NCBI GenBank assembly: GCA_023434465.1
Contig: JAEYSQ010000266.1
Span: forward strand, 1 to 17,022
Direction: 5' to 3'
DNA length: 17,022 nucleotides
Source: Actinomycetes bacterium
Lineage (GTDB): Bacteria > Actinomycetota > Thermoleophilia > Solirubrobacterales > 70-9
The position numbers and the translations under genes are program-made. Shown here one piece after another: positions 14,188-17,022 of this stretch. Under the pieces are notes generated by a model. That model did not search any database and was not told the DNA's origin. It worked only from the letters and a program-made list of their open reading frames with translations. How positions within the stretch are numbered: the first letter of the stretch is position 1; every line of letters begins with the position of its first letter.

Positions 14188-15404
14188 CCATGAAAAGACG
14201 TGTCAAGCCACCGGTCCGATTCGCCCTGCTCGCGCTGGCGCTCTGCCTGCTGGCCCCCCTTCCAGGTGCCCACGCAGCGGGAAAGCTCGGGATCAAAAAG
14301 GTGGCGGTGGCCGAGCAGCCGACCAGTCTCGCTTCACCTCCCGGTTTCCCGAAATTGATCTTCGTCACCGGACGGGAGGGCAAAGTCCAGGTGCTTCGCC
14401 GGGGCAGGCTGGTCAAGCGGCCGCTGCTCAACCTGCGCCGGAAGCTCGATCCTCTGATGATCGAGAGGGGCCTGCTGGGGCTGGCCTTCGCCCCGGATTT
14501 CCGCAAGACGGGCCGGTTTTACGTGAACTACACGAACCGCAAGGGCGATTCGATCGTGGCCGAGTACCGGACCCGCCCAAGACGGCCGCTTCAGTTGGCC
14601 TCGAAGACTGGCCGTACCGTGATCCGGATCCCGAGGGTCAATGACAACGGCAACCACAACGGCGGCCACATGGACTTTCACCGCGGCCTGCTCTACATCT
14701 CGGTCGGTGACGGATTCGACCCGGGCGATCCGCCGGACAATTCGCAGAATCTCGAAAGCCTGCGCGGCAAGATTCTGCGGATCAATCCCCGACCCGACCC
14801 TGAGACCGGTCTCGGATACCGGATTCCGGCCGGCAATCCTTACGTTGATGCGGCGGGTCGCGACGAGATCTTCGCCTTCGGTTTCCGCAACCCGCACAGC
14901 TTTGACTTCTTCCGCCAGGGCGGTCAGCAGATGATCGTGATCTCGGATGTCGGTCAGAGCCGTTTCGAGGAACTCAATGTGCTGCCCCTCACCCTCGCCC
15001 GCGGCGGCAACTTCGGCTGGAACGACTACGAGGGATACGAGCCCTACAACTGTGGCGAGCTCCTCTGCCCGAACGGGACCGATCCGACCGCGATCACCGG
15101 CCTGGTCTGGCCGCAACTGGTCTTCAGTCACGACGAAGGCTGCGCGATAATCGGGGGGCCGCTGGTCACCGATCGCTCGCTGACCTCGATCCGCGGGCGG
15201 CTGATCTACGGAGACTTCTGCGCCAACCGGATCCACACCGCGGCGCCACGCTACCCGGCCATCCTCGACGACGAACCGATCGGGTTCTACATGCCCCCGG
15301 GCAAAGACCGGCACTCCGCCCTGAACGGCTTCGGCATCGATGGCTTCAAGCGGCTCTACGCCTTCAGCCATTTCGGGCCCATCTACCGGATCGTGCAGCG
15401 CTAA
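14184..15404 (+). CDS. secreted PQQ-type sugar dehydrogenase (glucose/sorbosone dehydrogenase family), copy 2
   Basis: This is a 406-residue paralog of the preceding gene. Its signal peptide is at 1-31 with an AHA cleavage site. The propeller carries the catalytic His in NGNHNGGHMDF (H158), the loop SVGDGFDPGDPPDN (173-186), FAFGFRNPHSFDF, SDVGQSRFEELN and GGNFGWNDYEG. The metal loop is less Gly-rich than in copy 1, so substrate or cofactor handling may differ. Extra Cys residues appear around YNCGELLCPNG and CAIIGG, and could form disulfides outside the cell. The ATG at 14184 overlaps the TGA of copy 1 by four bases, which suggests translational coupling and a tandem duplication followed by divergence. 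The aldehyde dehydrogenase gene begins 50 bases later in the same direction. Confidence 0.85.
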   Translation: MTMKRRVKPPVRFALLALALCLLAPLPGAHAAGKLGIKKVAVAEQPTSLASPPGFPKLIFVTGREGKVQVLRRGRLVKRPLLNLRRKLDPLMIERGLLGLAFAPDFRKTGRFYVNYTNRKGDSIVAEYRTRPRRPLQLASKTGRTVIRIPRVNDNGNHNGGHMDFHRGLLYISVGDGFDPGDPPDNSQNLESLRGKILRINPRPDPETGLGYRIPAGNPYVDAAGRDEIFAFGFRNPHSFDFFRQGGQQMIVISDVGQSRFEELNVLPLTLARGGNFGWNDYEGYEPYNCGELLCPNGTDPTAITGLVWPQLVFSHDEGCAIIGGPLVTDRSLTSIRGRLIYGDFCANRIHTAAPRYPAILDDEPIGFYMPPGKDRHSALNGFGIDGFKRLYAFSHFGPIYRIVQR

Positions 15405-15454
15405 CCTGTTGTCACGGCGGGTCGACGGTCCGCCCGAAACGACGGGAGCAGCAG

Positions 15455-16966
15455 ATGGAACCGACGGCAGCAACCGAGTCAATAACGGTGATGAACCCGG
15501 CGACCGGCGAACAGGTCGGTTCGGTTCCGGTCGACTCTGCCGGTGATGTCGCCGCTGCGGTAGCTCGTATCCGGGCCAACCAGCCGGCCTGGGAAGCACT
15601 CGGCTTCAAGGGTCGACGCCGCTGGATGAACGAACTGCGCGACTGGTTGCTCGACAACTCGGACCGGATCGCCGACACCCTCAAGTCAGAGTCCGGCAAG
15701 GTCCGGGCGGAAGCGACCATCGAGACGCCGTATCTCGCCGACCAAATCAACTTCTACGGATCGAAGGCCGAGAAGTTCCTCGGTGAGCAGAAGGTGAGAC
15801 CGAACTCGCTGCTGGCAGCCAGCCGCAAATTGCGGCTGCAGTACCGGCCCCATCCTGTGGTCGGCCTGATCAGCCCCTGGAATTTCCCGCTGGTGCTTTC
15901 ACTCGGTGACGCTATCCCCGCCCTCATGGCCGGAGCCGCGGTGGTGATGAAACCTTCCGAGGTCACCCCGCTCGGCCTGAACGAGATCGTCGATGCGTGG
16001 CGGGACGAGATTGGCGGCCCCGACGTGATCACCGTGGTCAACGGAGGTGCCGAGACCGCGACCGCCCTGATCGATCACTCCGACTTCGTCGGTTTTACCG
16101 GTTCGGACGTAACCGGCAAGAAGGTGATGGCCCGGGCAGCCGAGACTCTTACGCCGGTCAGCCTGGAGCTGGGCGGCAAGGACCCGATGGTGGTCCTCGA
16201 AGGCGCCAACCTCGAACGGGCGGCCAATGCGGCGGCCTGGGGCGGGATGCTGAACTCCGGCCAGATGTGCATCTCGGTCGAGCGCATCTATGTCGAGGAT
16301 GCGGCCTATGACGAATTCGTCAAACGGCTGACCGAAAACGTGAACGAGCTCCGTCAGGGGGCTGACGGTGAGACTGCCGCCTGCGACGTCGGAGCGATGA
16401 CCATGCTCTCGCAACTCGAGAAGGTCGAGAAACAGGTCGATGACGCGGTAGCCGGTGGGGCGAAGGTCCTGACCGGCGGCAAGCGCGGAGACGGTCCGGG
16501 CCAATGGTTCGAGCCGACCGTGCTGGTTGACGCGACACCCGAAATGAGCGTGGTCGAGGACGAGACCTTCGGTCCGGTCGTGACCGTGACCCGCGTCCCC
16601 GACGAGGAGGAAGCGATTCGCCTAGCCAACGACTCCCGGTACGGCCTTTCGGCCTCGGTCTTCGGTCCGCGCGGGCGGGCCGAGAAGGTGGCCCGCCGGA
16701 TCGAGGCGGGAGCGGTCAACGTCAACGACATGATCTTCAACATGCTCGCGCCGGGGCTGCCGATGGGTGGCTGGAAGGAATCGGGAATCGGCTATCGCAA
16801 CGGCGAGTACGGAATCCGCAAGTACTGCCGCTCCGAAGCGATCGTCAGCGCCCGCACCCTGCTCGGCTCGGAGCCGCTCTGGTACCCGTACACCGAGAGC
16901 CGCCACGCGCTAGTCAACAAGCTGACCCGCCTAATCAGCGGCCGCGGCACCCGCCGCTTCAGGTAA
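15455..16966 (+). CDS. NAD(P)-dependent aldehyde dehydrogenase
   Basis: This is a 503-residue cytosolic enzyme of the aldehyde dehydrogenase superfamily. It has full-length motifs: SPWNFPL (140-146), the cofactor-binding KPSE (K166), FTGSDVTGKKV (214-224), the general base in ELGGKDP (E238), the catalytic Cys in SGQMCIS (C272) and EDETFGP (368-374). All catalytic residues are present. The sequence is closest by eye to succinate-semialdehyde/general aldehyde dehydrogenases; the substrate is not decidable. The C-terminus is extended by a basic tail (about 470-503). The start ATG at 15455 has GGGAG six bases upstream. It follows two sugar dehydrogenases with a 50-base gap and could oxidise an aldehyde from the same pathway, or a fatty aldehyde from lipid turnover; both are inferences. 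Confidence 0.9.
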   Translation: MEPTAATESITVMNPATGEQVGSVPVDSAGDVAAAVARIRANQPAWEALGFKGRRRWMNELRDWLLDNSDRIADTLKSESGKVRAEATIETPYLADQINFYGSKAEKFLGEQKVRPNSLLAASRKLRLQYRPHPVVGLISPWNFPLVLSLGDAIPALMAGAAVVMKPSEVTPLGLNEIVDAWRDEIGGPDVITVVNGGAETATALIDHSDFVGFTGSDVTGKKVMARAAETLTPVSLELGGKDPMVVLEGANLERAANAAAWGGMLNSGQMCISVERIYVEDAAYDEFVKRLTENVNELRQGADGETAACDVGAMTMLSQLEKVEKQVDDAVAGGAKVLTGGKRGDGPGQWFEPTVLVDATPEMSVVEDETFGPVVTVTRVPDEEEAIRLANDSRYGLSASVFGPRGRAEKVARRIEAGAVNVNDMIFNMLAPGLPMGGWKESGIGYRNGEYGIRKYCRSEAIVSARTLLGSEPLWYPYTESRHALVNKLTRLISGRGTRRFR

Positions 16967-17022
16967 CCGCCGGGCCAGTCCTCGGTGGTGACGCAGGTGA
17001 TGACCCTCATTCGGTCATAACC

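Noticed and set aside
14334..15599. 421-residue open frame on the minus strand
   Set aside because: It is antisense to the second sugar dehydrogenase and the start of the aldehyde dehydrogenase, both with clear motifs; its composition is that of a shadow frame.
16967..17022. possible gene at the right edge
   Set aside because: The 56 bases after the aldehyde dehydrogenase hold no supported start with a ribosome site; the minus-strand frame here is antisense to the dehydrogenase end.

Overview
This window looks like chromosomal DNA from a high-GC actinobacterium, most likely of the Thermoleophilia/Solirubrobacterales kind. That placement is an inference. It rests on an actinobacterial-type integration host factor, YrbE/MceG-type lipid-transport genes, lipoproteins with Gly/Asp-rich linkers after the lipidated Cys, and paralogous PQQ-type sugar dehydrogenases. 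I see no rRNA, tRNA, CRISPR array, insertion sequence or phage gene. Gene order is compact and looks like ordinary chromosome.

Left part (1-3700). A minus-strand run of two tandem cupin paralogs and a large GNAT-fold protein of the bacterial ceramide synthase-like (BcerS-like/YghO) family is divergent from a plus-strand PLP-dependent alpha-oxoamine synthase that resembles bacterial serine palmitoyltransferases. Together the last two could make and N-acylate a long-chain base, which would be a ceramide-type lipid pathway. This is the most interesting content of the window. A bidirectional hairpin terminator closes the synthase gene.

Middle (3717-6306). There is a lone LivJ-type lipoprotein substrate-binding protein on the minus strand, then a 338-bp intergenic region with a candidate promoter and a structured leader. 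A small plus-strand gene for an actinobacterial-type IHF follows, and then the last gene of the long minus-strand operon.

Right-middle (5740-12089, minus strand, transcribed right to left). This is a tightly coupled operon: YrbE1/MlaE permease, YrbE2/MlaE permease, MceG/MlaF ATPase with a long acidic N-terminal tail, MMPL/RND transporter, membrane-anchored redoxin with an atypical active site, and a small multi-pass membrane protein. Junctions overlap as TAATG, TGATG and GTGA. No MCE (MlaD) domain protein is present in the window, although the permeases and ATPase are of the family that normally works with one.

Right (12226-16966, plus strand). Divergent from the transport operon are a lipoprotein of unknown function, two tandem secreted PQQ-type glucose/sorbosone dehydrogenase paralogs overlapping by ATGA, and an aldehyde dehydrogenase. 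The short spacings suggest one operon acting on envelope-side sugar/alcohol oxidation and then aldehyde oxidation in the cytosol.
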